DNA of 64,000 nucleotides from Puccinia triticina (Eukaryota; Basidiomycota; Pucciniomycetes; Pucciniales; Pucciniaceae). Location: contig NC_070571.1 in assembly GCF_026914185.1 (NCBI RefSeq), positions 4,030,001-4,094,000 of the forward strand, written 5' to 3'. Shown here in pieces: positions 1 through 9,907 of the stretch. The number at the start of each line of letters is the position of its first letter. The first letter of the stretch is position 1. A program made the position numbers and the translations under genes. The notes under the pieces are model-generated. The model was given only the letters and a program-made list of their open reading frames with translations. It was not told the DNA's origin and ran no database searches.

Positions 1-386
1 CCTTTGATATGCAAACAGGATCATATATATTCATACAAGGATTTTCCAAGACCATAGGTATGCAAATGAGAAACAAACATATGCAAAGAGAAAATAGGAG
101 GTGAGGACTGATAAAAGGAAGGAAGAAAATTAATTCATGTGCCGTATGCATTATGCCAAGTATGGTAGCCAAGAGTTGAGTCTGTGTGTGAACCCACTCG
201 GACTGGTGCGTGAAAGGGGTGATTTGTGTATCTTCTGATCCGGTAGAGATATGAGGGTGGTTTCAGTGGGTGACTAGGGGTTATTTTGGTCCTAGATTCC
301 ATTTCTGCTTTCCATTTGGCTGTATCTTGAGGCGTTTTGTGAGTACACATAAAAGTTTGAATTTTCCTCCTACAAACACAGGAATA
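1..386. other. No recognised feature
   Basis: Unique-looking AT-moderate sequence leading into a minisatellite. The only open frame on the minus strand runs into the repeat array and has no recognisable domain. I see nothing else here. Confidence 0.5.
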
Positions 387-926
387 ATGACCACACCGGA
401 CAGACCGGTCACCAAGAGGGCTTTGTCCCCTCGATGACCGGACAGACCGGTCATCAAGAGGGCTGCAGTCCCCTTGATGACCGGACAGACCGGTCACCAA
501 GAGGGCTGCAGTCTTCTTGTTGACCGGACAGATTGGTCACCAAGAGGGCTGCAGTCCCCTTGATGACCGGACAGACCGGTCACCGAGAGGGCTGCAGTCC
601 CCTTGATGACCGGACAGACCGGTCACCGAGAGGGCTGCAGTCCCCTTGATGACCAGACAGACCAATCACCAAGAGGGCTGCAGTCCCCTTGATGACCAGA
701 CAGACCAATCACCGAGAGGGCTGCAGTCCCCTTGATGACCGGACAGACCGGTCATCAAGGGGACTGCAGTCTTGATGACTGGACAGACCGGTCATCAAGA
801 GGGCTGTGTCACCTCAATGAACGGACCAACCGGTAATTGAGCTGCAGTCCCCTCGAGGACTGGACAGCCCTCTTGACTGACAGAAAGGTGATTGGGCTGC
901 AGTCCCCTCTGTCCGGTCATCGAGGG
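387..926. repeat. 43-bp minisatellite with GACCGG palindromes
   Basis: About a dozen head-to-tail copies of a 43-bp unit. Each has a GACCGG-ACA-GACCGGTC core followed by CACC(A/G)AGAGGG, CTGCAGTC and CCCTTGATGA. Units vary mainly by single transitions and small deletions. There are no unique spacers between copies, so this is not a CRISPR-like array. Each unit can fold on GACCGGTC. Confidence 0.9.
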
Positions 927-937
927 GAAATTTGGGG

Positions 938-1130
938 CGGGTACCTATGTGGGTACCCGGGTACCCGCCTTAAAAACCCAGGATTCAGGATACCTGCACC
1001 CGTGGGCGGGTACCCGTCACTGAAGGCGGGTACCCGTCACTGAAGGCGGGTACCCGCCCACAGGTGCCGGGTACCTGCCGACGGGTACCTGCCCACTGGT
1101 GCCGGGTACCCGCCAACGGGTACCCAGTGA
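938..1130. repeat. GGGTACCC-rich tandem repeat
   Basis: Repeated (G)CGGGTACCCG blocks with short linkers such as TCACTGAAGG, directly between the 43-bp and 33-bp minisatellites. The same GCGGGTACCCGCC core lies inside the TIRs of the hAT-type MITE at 1781 and near 16350, 36010 and 39380, which suggests a common origin. Confidence 0.7.
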
Positions 1131-1132
1131 CA

Positions 1133-2085
1133 TCTCTAGCTGAGGATCAGCTGGGACAATACTGTTCCAAATATTAACACCAGCTGGGCCACAAATCTTC
1201 AAAAGCTGCGCATCAGCTGAGCCAATATTGGTCCAAAGATGATCATTGGCTGAGCTGAGGCTGTTCCAAAGCTGAGAATGAGGTGTTTCAAGACTATTCA
1301 AAAGATGAGTATCACCTGAGCCAAGGCTTTTCCACAGCTGAGCATCAGCTGATCCAAGGCTGGTCCACAGCTGAGCATCATCTGAGCCAAGGCTGGTCCA
1401 CAGCTGAGCATCATCTGAGCCAAGGCTGGTCCACAGCTGAGCATCATCTGAGCCAAGGCTGGACCGCAGCTGAGCATCAGCTGAGCCAAGGTTGGTCCAC
1501 AGATTAGCATCAGCTGAGCCAAGGCTGGTCCACATATGAGCATCAGCTCTTACAGGAGTGGCCAGAAGCTGAGCATTGGCTGGTCCAAGATTTATCCAAA
1601 GCTGAAGATCAGCTGAGCCAATACTGGTCCAAAGCTGCACATTGGCTGGGCCAATGATCATCCTAATCGGAGTCTAAGCTGAGCGATTACTTGACTAAAG
1701 CTGAGAATCAGCTGGGCCAGGACTGGTTCCAAGCTGAGCATTAGCTGGACACCAAAGCTGAGTATGAGCTGGGCACCAAATAGAGATGGCCATTTTGCAC
1801 CCGCTGGCGGGTACCCGCCACCTTTCAGGATGCAACTGTGTGCCCTGGCAGGTACCCAGGGCTGCTGTGGAGTGAATTCCTTGAATTTTTACTAGGATTG
1901 AGCATCCCACACCGCCATGGGTATCTGAAAGTGCACACAGTTGCCTTCTGAAAGGTGGCGGGTACCCGCCAGCGGGTGCAAAATGGCCATCTCTAGCACC
2001 AAAGCTGAGCATTAGCTGGGAGCCAAAGCCGATTATCAGCTGACCAGAAATGAGGATTAGTGGTACCCAGCCAAAACTGAGGATC
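1133..2085. repeat. 33-bp minisatellite (GCTGAGCATCAGCTGAGCC unit)
   Basis: More than 20 diverged copies of a 33-bp unit reading roughly GCTGAGCATCATCTGAGCC followed by AAGGCTGGTCCACA. Copies near 1340-1500 are almost identical and those at both ends are degraded. Because 33 is divisible by three, the array is open in several frames on both strands (for example 1017-1661 minus and 1283-1507 plus) and gives false repetitive proteins. A MITE at 1781-1995 is inserted near its right end. Confidence 0.88.
1781..1995. mobile_element. hAT-type MITE (215 bp) with 8-bp target duplication
   Basis: A non-autonomous foldback element. Terminal inverted repeats start TAGAGATGGCCATTTTGCAC and stay nearly perfect for about 60 bp on each side, through GCGGGTACCCGCC and CAACTGTGTG. 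It is flanked by exact 8-bp direct repeats GCACCAAA at 1773-1780 and 1996-2003. An 8-bp duplication with a YAGNG-type terminus is the hAT signature. There is no coding capacity. It sits inside the 33-bp minisatellite. Confidence 0.9.
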
Positions 2086-2248
2086 TTCTGTGGAAATTCT
2101 GAAAGTTGAGTAGATGGGGGGGAAGGGATGTGGTTAGATATTTGGTAGATGGTGGGTAGATGGTGGGTGGCCCGCTGGAGCTGGCATGATGTCACTTTTC
2201 ATCAAGTGAATATTCTTTTTTCCTGGTGTATACAACTCCTTCCTTAAG

Positions 2249-2391
2249 CTCCAGCCAAGCTGGAAGCATTTGAAGAAGGTGTTTTTGACCAAGATCAAGC
2301 TTGGAATGAGGTGCTCCTCTCACGGGAAGGTGCCTTCATGGATACACTGTTTGACTTTGATTTGTTGGAACACTTTCCTCCACTAAACTAG
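2249..2391 (+). other. Possible 3' exon or gene remnant, acidic
   Basis: After a TTCCTTAAG acceptor-like site, an open frame encodes an acidic, aromatic-rich stretch (FDQDQAWNEVLL, then DTLFDFDLLEHFPPLN) ending in TAG at 2389-2391. Composition looks coding, but I cannot connect it to an upstream exon or name a family. It could be the tail of a decayed gene or transposase. Confidence 0.2.
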
Positions 2392-3400
2392 GATAACAAG
2401 TTTGTTGATGTTGATGTGATTAATACCAACTGTCACACAGCGTCTGGTACAGGCAGGCGGGTGGGCACTTGATGAACAAAAGGAAGTGATGAGAAGATTA
2501 ACAGCAATGGAAGGCTGAGTCCAAAGTATCTTCTAACTTTGGGAAGGTGCTTTTGATAGATGGACTTTAAGCCAGAAACACTAGAAGCAGCGGTGCCTGT
2601 CAAATCCTGGGTATAGATAGTGAAGTGGCTGCAAGCTGACCGTAAGCGAGGCGAGGGGTGTTTGCTTTGAGGTCATGCGCCAAACAAGATGAGAATAAAA
2701 TTGAGACTTGACCCATGATACCCGTGAGTCACGCTAGTTGAGAGATGGATACGTGACCAGACGTGTTTAAGGACTCCAATTGCACTAGTCAAGAATTGAG
2801 TACGTGACTAGTTGCAATGGTTGAGATGTTCTGAAGAAGCAACAAAGCGAGATTTCTGATTACATAGGTTGGGTGAATGGCCAAGAAGGTTATTGGCCGG
2901 GTTGGGTTGAATGGCCAAGAAGGTTATTGGCCGGAAAACCCTCAAGAAGATCAGATTGATCTTCTCGTCTAGATGCTTAACCCATTCTGTTGTATGACAC
3001 CAACCCAAACAAGGATCCAAACTGAAAACCCAAAGACCTCATGTGCTGATCTACTTGAAAATGTGTCTCCTTGTCTTATGCATTTACATATTTACTTCAA
3101 AAATTTATAAATTTTATGATTTTACAAAACAAATGCTCCGCGTCCCCAGCCAAAGGCGCCAGCTGCTGGCATTTTTTGAGGCGCTGTCTGGCCCACACTT
3201 TTTCAAAAGTGGCGCCAACAACCATATGCCCAAGATATAACAATTAAGGTCTTGATGGACCCTGTGGGTGTGATTGACTCTTGCTCTCTTGATCCATCCA
3301 TCTAGCATGATTGATACCAAATTTACTGGATGATGATCCCATGGGGTTAATATGGAGTTAAGGTGGAGTTAAATTGGTGTTTAAGGTGGAGGTGAAGGTG
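2392..3400. other. Gene-free stretch
   Basis: Apart from the tandem duplication at 2868-2934, I see only short imperfect palindromes: TTGCACTAGTCA with TGACTAGTTGCAA near 2780-2815, and GGCGCC-rich foldbacks near 3140-3220. No ORF with a recognisable domain. Confidence 0.4.
2868..2934. repeat. Tandem duplication, about 33-bp unit
   Basis: Two adjacent copies of a GTTGGGT(T)GAATGGCC / AAGAAGGTTATTGGCCGG unit. There is no coding significance that I can see. Confidence 0.8.
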
Positions 3401-3625
3401 ACTTGGTTAAGATTACATTCTGGTTGAGAGCACCTTGGTTGAGATCACATTCTGGTTGAGAGCACCTTGGTTGAGATCACATTTTGGTTGAGATCACCTT
3501 GGTTGAGATCACATTCTGGTTGAGAGCACCTTGGTTAAGAGCACATCTGTTGAGATCACATCACTTAAGATCACCTCTGTTAAGATCACATTGGTTGAGA
3601 TCATATCTTCAAATGTTATGTTGAG
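3401..3625. repeat. GGTTGAGA(T/G)CAC minisatellite
   Basis: About a dozen short units of the form (T)GGTTGAGATCACATTC alternating with GGTTGAGAGCACCTT, degrading rightwards to GTTAAGATCACATT. The minus-strand ORF at 3509-3793 reads through this array (repeated VILTEVILSDVIST) and is rejected as a gene. Confidence 0.8.
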
Positions 3626-4126
3626 GTGAGACTCCCCATTTGAATGCTTCACTTGTTCATTGCTATTATGTGTCAGTTGCAGGGATTCATCAGTTGACTT
3701 GTCAATCTTCTGAAGTTTGTAGGCCACTGTTGGGACACCAGATGTGAGAACTCCTTTGGGACGGGTGGCAGTTCTGTGAGGGGGAGATAACAAATATGAT
3801 ATTTGCAGTTAAGCAATATTTATGTTACGGGTGGTTTGAACGACCTGCCCCTCTATTGTACTACACAAGGATTCTGACAACAAAATTTATTTATTGTTGT
3901 GGCAAAACCTTGATAGAGATCACTATGTGTAGTAGTCTCTATCAGACTTAGATCAAAAAATGTAGATGATGTGCAATGACACAAGCTATTTAAGAACCTG
4001 ATTATGATCACAGGTGTTGGGTGAGTGGATGTTTGAGATCACACTGTTAAATGAATGAGTGACTGGTTGGTTGGTGGCTGCTATTCACATGCTGAATTCA
4101 AATGAGGGGGGAGGAAGGGCTCCTTA

Positions 4127-4260
4127 TATAGTAAAATGTGAGGGATTTTTGCTGTTGGGGAAGTCAGTTGAGGGATTTATGCTGGTGTGACTTCTCCTGT
4201 GAGGGATTTTTGCTGCATGGAAGCTTCCGTTGAGGGACTTTAGCTAGTGGGCCTTCTGAT
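4127..4260. repeat. Threefold repeat around GAGGGATTTTTGCTG
   Basis: Three to four spaced copies of (G)TGAGGGA(T)TTTTGCTG separated by roughly 30-bp variable linkers ending in cttc-type sequence. Function unknown. Confidence 0.6.
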
Positions 4261-7200
4261 AAACGTGTGATTCAACATGTGACTGATGATGTCATGCGAC
4301 CATACAGGGGTACGTGTGTGCACCTGTAGAAACTACACCCTAACTATGTACTTGTACCTGATTCTATACTATGTACTACCAAATATAATTCTATAGTATT
4401 TGATTATGTTCTGTCACAAACTATTTGACCAAAATAACGCTTGACTGAGTGGAGCTATCCTAGTGGTTCAAGTGAGTGACTCGGGGTTAAATGACATTCA
4501 GAATCTAATTATGCAATAATAAATCTAAGAATATATCTCCTTCTCATGTATTCAACCATCACTTTATGTAATTTGATACTTGAAACAGATTTGGCACACC
4601 ACACCGGTCTCCTAATCATGCATCTGGCTGATTAATATGCACTTGTGAATTGATGATGAGTTAGGTTGATTGGTGACAGCTCTGTTTATGAAGCTTAGGG
4701 CAAAAACCCGTCAAAAATAAGGGTTTTGGGCCCTAGAACTATAACTGTGCTGATGTAAACACTAGTAATGTAAATTACTAAACTTGTTACATGGTAAATA
4801 TGGCCACTACAAGGGTTTAAAACACTCTTAAAAAGAGGAGGATTTATTATGTTAATTATTAATTACAGGGAATAAATTAGGCGTAAAAAGTGGGTGGTAA
4901 GCGCTTAAACTGATTGGCTGCTTGTCAGAGGCGGTGGTCTTACGGCAACTACTTATAAGGATAAAGTTTTAAATATGCTAATAAGGGATTTTGGATAATT
5001 CAAAAGGTTTAATCCAGTGGATTTTGCGTGCTGGGGATGGTTTAAAGGGAAAAGGGGCTACAGTAGTAGCAGAGGAGAATATTCACGGCAAACTTACAGT
5101 TTCTGGGCGGTGAATGGTCTGGGGGATCTTTCCCTGAGGGCCAAATAGGCCTCTATTTATAGAGGGGACTTTAGTGGGCGCAACCACTAAGTCCTTTTCT
5201 CCCTATGGGAGTATCCTGAGGTGTACACGTGAACCAGGCTTGGCTGTGGGTAATTTATTTGTATTATGATAGACTAATTTCCCTGACTCTGTCACATGAC
5301 ATGTTTATAACCAATTGTCATGTAAAAGAGCTTCAGTAGAAGTCTACATAATACTTTCACGGGGTATTTTTACACGAGTAATATTACTCTTAAATGTACA
5401 ACAGTTTATTTTCATGTACATTATTTATTTTACTAATTTTTGGTATGTAATGCTATTTTTGGGCGCTTTCTGGGGCCAATTTCTTATTTATACAATTAGT
5501 ACATGAAGGAATAGGAATAAGGGGTTACTTTGAGTGGGTGACCCCCCTTAAGTTATGATGAGGAATCTGATTCTGCAATAATAATTCACTAATTACTATT
5601 ATTTATTAAGTTATTGCAGTCTTTTGGATACTTGATGTATCTCTGAGGCTGACAATTGGCAATCAGAACTCCTTGTTAATTATGGTATTGTAATTTCAAT
5701 CTGCTTGATCATGACATATTTTGTTCTGAATTGTGTCATCGAGAAACATCATCCTTTTGGATCTACTTTGGTTCCCTCTTCCTTTCTCTCTTTTCCCTAT
5801 TGGTGTATTCTTTGTCATTATTCTCATCACATCAGTGTATCTATTGTGATTCCAGGAATGCTTGGACAGAGTTTGAGCTGTGAGCTCAAAATCATGGAAT
5901 CCAGCCATTTGGGTTGAGGTTTTTAGCCTTCTGGGTGGGCAACAACAGGGGGCTGACATGCCAAGTGTGCAGCTGTGTTGCTCAGAAACCCAAGATTTGA
6001 CTGGTGCTGTGACTCAAAGGCCATATCTTGAGCCCACTGAAAATCATGAATTGTTCAAGCTTCAGCGGAATCACAAGAGTTAGGATCAAATCTACTATTC
6101 AAGCATTGGGCATCCTCTCGGACAAGTTTCACAGCCGCATAGCAAGCTGAGGAGTAGGTTGGGCCTTACACAAGGCTGCACAGGATGCAAATTGGCTAGC
6201 GGCCCACCTTTGTGCTCTGCTGTGAGCCGCCCCGTTCGCGCCCCGCGACGGCGCCTGCAAAGCCTCCAAAGCGCCGAACTGGATCCCGTGCTCGCGGGGC
6301 GCAAGCTTCCCGCCTCCGCGGAGAGGCCTAGTTACACTTGAACTAAAGTCCCTCTGCTGCGGGCGTGTGTCTTGCAAAGCAAGCCTCCGACAGCCCTTGG
6401 CAGGAGGCACTTGGGCGCTATCGCCCCTTCGTGGCGTGCCAAGAATCTGAGTTTGGCCGTGTGGGATTTTTGAAGCTTTATCAGTCCGTGCAGCCCGCTT
6501 GACATTCTTTGGAATAAACTAGCTCATAAGGTTGTAGGCCTGATTTCTCCTGTCCAACCTATGCCATGATTTCAGGTGATTGGCAAGGAATCATGCCACC
6601 TGCAGGAATTCCACAAAGATCCCCAAACAGCTGGAATGACAAGCAGTGCGCAACTTGACCGCTGCACCATGCAGCATGTGTGCACAATGGGTGGATGTTT
6701 TCTTGTCTAGCTTTCTCTCAGAGGATGCTACCAGCCCTACAAGACCACAGTTGTTCACCAGCTGTGAACATAACGGGAATCGAAGTGGCATTCCTGCTGT
6801 GCCAATGTGGGGAGGCACGGTGTAAGTCCCTCCTGACGGAGGCTCGCCTATCCCCCGGGGGCCCAAAGTCTCGAGGGACTTGGTCAAGTTCGAGTTACGC
6901 TCGACAGAGCGAGAGGATTCTCATGGCGCAGCTCTCTCAACCCGAGAGGATCCGAAACCTACGCAAGTAACAATGTTTTCTCCTCGTCCATATTACGGGG
7001 GCAGATACAGGCTGGGAAGGCACAACAAGCTGAGCATTGAGCCGCCTCCAATCCGGGAAGAGCTGTACCACGACGGGGGTGGTGGCCGTGCCGCTGCAGG
7101 CCACACCCCCGCCCCATCCCACTTGCGCCGGCTACCTCCGGCCTTGGTCCGGCCGAATAGAGCGGGAAAACCCCAGTGCTCTGCACAGGCCGGGCGGGGG

Positions 7201-7426
7201 CGCGCGAGTGGCCGTGCATGCGCGCGTCCAGGAGGCGCTGTCGTCGGGGCCCGGCAGGGCGTCCGGCCGCCGCTCGTTCGGTTTGAATTTTGTTTCTGTG
7301 GAACAGGCCGAGGATGGATGAGAGAGACCGCGGGGGGCGGTTTCCGGGCAGACAATCAGCGGACAAGAGGGCCGAAAGGCCGGCGGAGGGGGGGGGGGGA
7401 TGCCAGTGCGGGGCCACCGTGGCGGC
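4261..7426. other. Long stretch without a supported gene
   Basis: About 3 kb with no ORF showing a recognisable domain. The left part (4261-6000) is AT-rich with scattered short ORFs. From about 6150 GC content rises, and many overlapping ORFs on both strands (6095-7480) are side effects of that composition. The segment 6830-7420 lies downstream of the gene ending at 7427. Confidence 0.4.
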
Positions 7427-9370
7427 TCATTGGTCGAGCGAGTGGCCGGCGTCGGGCGGGGCGATGCCGTATGCGATGAGGTCGAGCTGGGCCACGGCGG
7501 CGGCCTTGCGCAGGAACTCTACACACACACACACAGATGGTCAGCATCTTCCCCGACCGCAACGACGAAAGGGGACGGACCGAGGGAGAAATGGGAGAGG
7601 GCGGCGGCGCGCACGAAGGGCGGGTCGAGGCTTTGGGTCTCGGCGGCGATCCAGCGCGCGACGGCGGCGAGCTCGGCGGGCCATTGGAGCGAGCGATGGA
7701 CGGCGTCAGTGTCGGCGGCGAAGCAGACGCGGAGGTCGGCGAGGAGGCTTGAGTCCTGCGGGGCGGGATGAGTGGGGTGGAGGGCGGCCCGGCGGGGGCG
7801 GACGAGGGCGTGGGCGGCGGCGCGCGCCTCCGCCGACACCGTCGGCCGGGCCAGCAGGACCCAGACCGCCGCGTAGTCCCGGGCGAGCAACAGACACTCG
7901 ACCAGCAGCAGCACGTTCTTCGCCGGCAGCAGGTCCAGCCGCGTCGGCAGCCGCTCGTCCTCCGCAGGCCGGCCGGCCAGCGGGCGACAGAGCGCGGCCC
8001 GGGCGTGGTGGTCGAGGGCCAGGATCTGGGCCAGGATGGCGCGGTGGGTGCCGGGGGAGGGTCTGCGTTTGCGAGGGCTCTTGATTGCGGCGGCTCCCTC
8101 GGTGGGCAGGGCGGGACGCGGGGTGGGGCGGGTTTGGAAGCGGAGCAGGTCGCGCAGGGCGCGCAGGAGCAGGCCGATGATGAGCGGGGAGGGGCGATAC
8201 TTCCAGGAGTTGACGGTGTGTTGGCCCTGATGGGGTCCCTGGATGAGCGCGTTGTGTGCTGCGGGAGGCGGGGGACGGAGGATGGGCGGGCGGGCGCGAT
8301 GGAGGAGGAAGAGGGCGAGCAGACGGGCGAGGGCGGCGGCGAGGACGGCGAGGGTGGCCTGCTGGGGTCTGCGGAAGCCCCAGCCGGCGCGCATCCGGTA
8401 GCGCATCTCCAGCAGCCCGTCCAGCGCATAGCTGTCCAGCTCCACCCCGCCCCGTCGCCCCAGACTCTCCAGCACCCCCGCCACCATCCCCATCCGCCTC
8501 GCAAGCCCGCCCTGCGTCGTCCGCGACACGCCCCGCAGAAACGTCACCTCCGCCGTCACCTCCCGCGCCTCGGACGCGCCGGCTTGCTCCACAGCCCTCC
8601 GGTGGAAACACACGACCCCATACGCCCGTCGCAGGTCCTTGCAGGCCATGTATCCGGTCACCAGGAACTTGACCAGTCTGCCCGACGGGAGCTCGTCGGG
8701 CGCGAGCGGGCCCTCGCTCGGCAGCGTTTCCGAGCCCGAGGATGATGGGGGGTAGAGGTGGAGGCCTAGTTGATGGGTGTAGCGGGGGTAGAAGTCGCGG
8801 AGGATGGAGACGATCCAGTCCATGTCACCGAGCTTGAGGATGTTCGCGAGGACGACCTCGAGGACGCGGGTGTTGGGTGTGGGGGCGGTTGTGCGGGGCG
8901 TGGATGCGCCTCGGAGGTGGTGGCTGGCGAGCTCGAGGAGCGAGTGGGCGAGATGGGCGTGCTGGGCGTGGTGGCCGGGGTCGGGCGGCCGCTGGGGTTC
9001 CGGGCGGGGGTCGTTCCAGACGAGCTGGCTGGCGGCCTGGAGGGCGGCGACGCGGGCGTGGGTGGGCGCGGGGAGGCGGCGCTGGAGGCGGGCGAAGAGG
9101 CGGAGGGCGAGATGGGGCTGGTCGTAGGAGCGGAAGAGGCCGGCGGTGCGCCAGAGCCAGCCGTCGTGCGTGCTTCCCGAGCGGGTGTGGCGGGCGAGGT
9201 CGGCGGTGGCGAGCTGGGCGGCCTGGGCGGCCTGGTTGGTCCGGAGGAGGGTGCGGACCCGCAGGAACAGCGCCTGGGGTCCAGCGAGGCGCCGGGCGGC
9301 TGCTGGCCCGGAAACAGTCAGCCGGCGTCTCGGACACTCTCGGCGGGGTGTGCTTACCAGGCGGGGCCAT
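7427..9370 (-). CDS. Unknown protein, 608 aa, 3 exons, possibly mitochondrial
   Basis: Exons 9370-9358, 9302-7581 and 7518-7427. The start ATG at 9370 opens a 13-nt exon (MAPP). Intron 1 is 55 nt (GTAAGC...GGCCAG) with a GCTGACTG branch site. Intron 2 is 62 nt (GTCCGT...GTGTAG), also with a GCTGAC branch, and joins in phase to a final exon ending LDQ-stop. The donor GTCCGT is unusual, but it keeps frame and avoids the stop that ends the unspliced ORF. The N-terminus (MAPPAAARRL, then FLRVRTLLR) is Arg/Ala-rich without acidic residues, as in mitochondrial presequences (inference). The rest is strongly helical, Leu/Ala/Arg-rich, with helix-pair patterns such as EVVLANILKLGDMDWIVSIL that recall PPR/TPR-like solenoids, but I cannot assign a family. 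It lies 538 bp downstream of RPA1 on the same strand. Composition is very GC-rich, so many antisense ORFs appear. Confidence 0.72.
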
Positions 9371-9451
9371 CGGCGCGGAGCTGAGCCTGAGGGGCGAGGT
9401 GGTCGTTGCGGGTGGGCTTGCGGGCAGTCGGCTGGCTGGAGGACTTGCCGC

Positions 9452-9546
9452 GAATCTGCAGCCCCCTGCAGACCCAGATCTGCAGCCGGGATGTTTGCGG
9501 GGACATACAGACTGCAGATCTAATTCTGCAGGGGGCTGCAGATCTC
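9452..9546. repeat. Small foldback repeat (CTGCAG-rich)
   Basis: Inverted arms at about 9454-9485 and 9512-9544. Each reads ATCTGCAGCCCCCTGCAGA, then a 5-nt variable piece and ATCTGCAG, and they surround a 26-nt loop. The arms would form a stem of over 30 bp. It lies in the spacer between RPA1 and the next gene. It could be a tiny MITE; no clear target duplication was found. Confidence 0.7.
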
Positions 9547-9907
9547 GGCTGCCACTGCCCCACCCACCCACAGGCCAACCACCCACAGGCCACAATGGGC
9601 CTCGCCACCAGCCAACAGGCAGATTGTACAAACACGTTCATTGCACTGCCAACTTCCTGCACCGTCTTCGCACACACAACAGAACAGCACAGACGCAGAC
9701 CGGCACAGAAACGCACGACGCTCAGATACGGGGCTTTCGTGCTCATTTTTGGAAGTAAAAATACATGGGTTTGTGCGTGCATATGTCGGTATGTTTGGGG
9801 GAGGCTCCCGCCACGAGCAAACAAGAAGGAAGGCGCAGGCTTAGCGTGACCGCCAATCCGGAAGGGAGGAGGCGCGGCTCGCACCAAAGCAGAGCGAGAG
9901 AGAGAAG

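Noticed and set aside
387..926. CRISPR-like array
   Set aside because: Units are directly adjacent without unique spacers and the genome is eukaryotic; it is a minisatellite.
1017..1661. Long repetitive ORFs (1017-1661 minus, 1283-1507 plus, 1298-1543 minus)
   Set aside because: They are read-through of a 33-bp minisatellite whose unit length is a multiple of three, so several frames are open at once.
6880..9758. Many long ORFs on the plus strand over the GC-rich island
   Set aside because: They are shadows caused by GC-rich composition; the minus-strand frame with introns and branch sites is the coherent gene.
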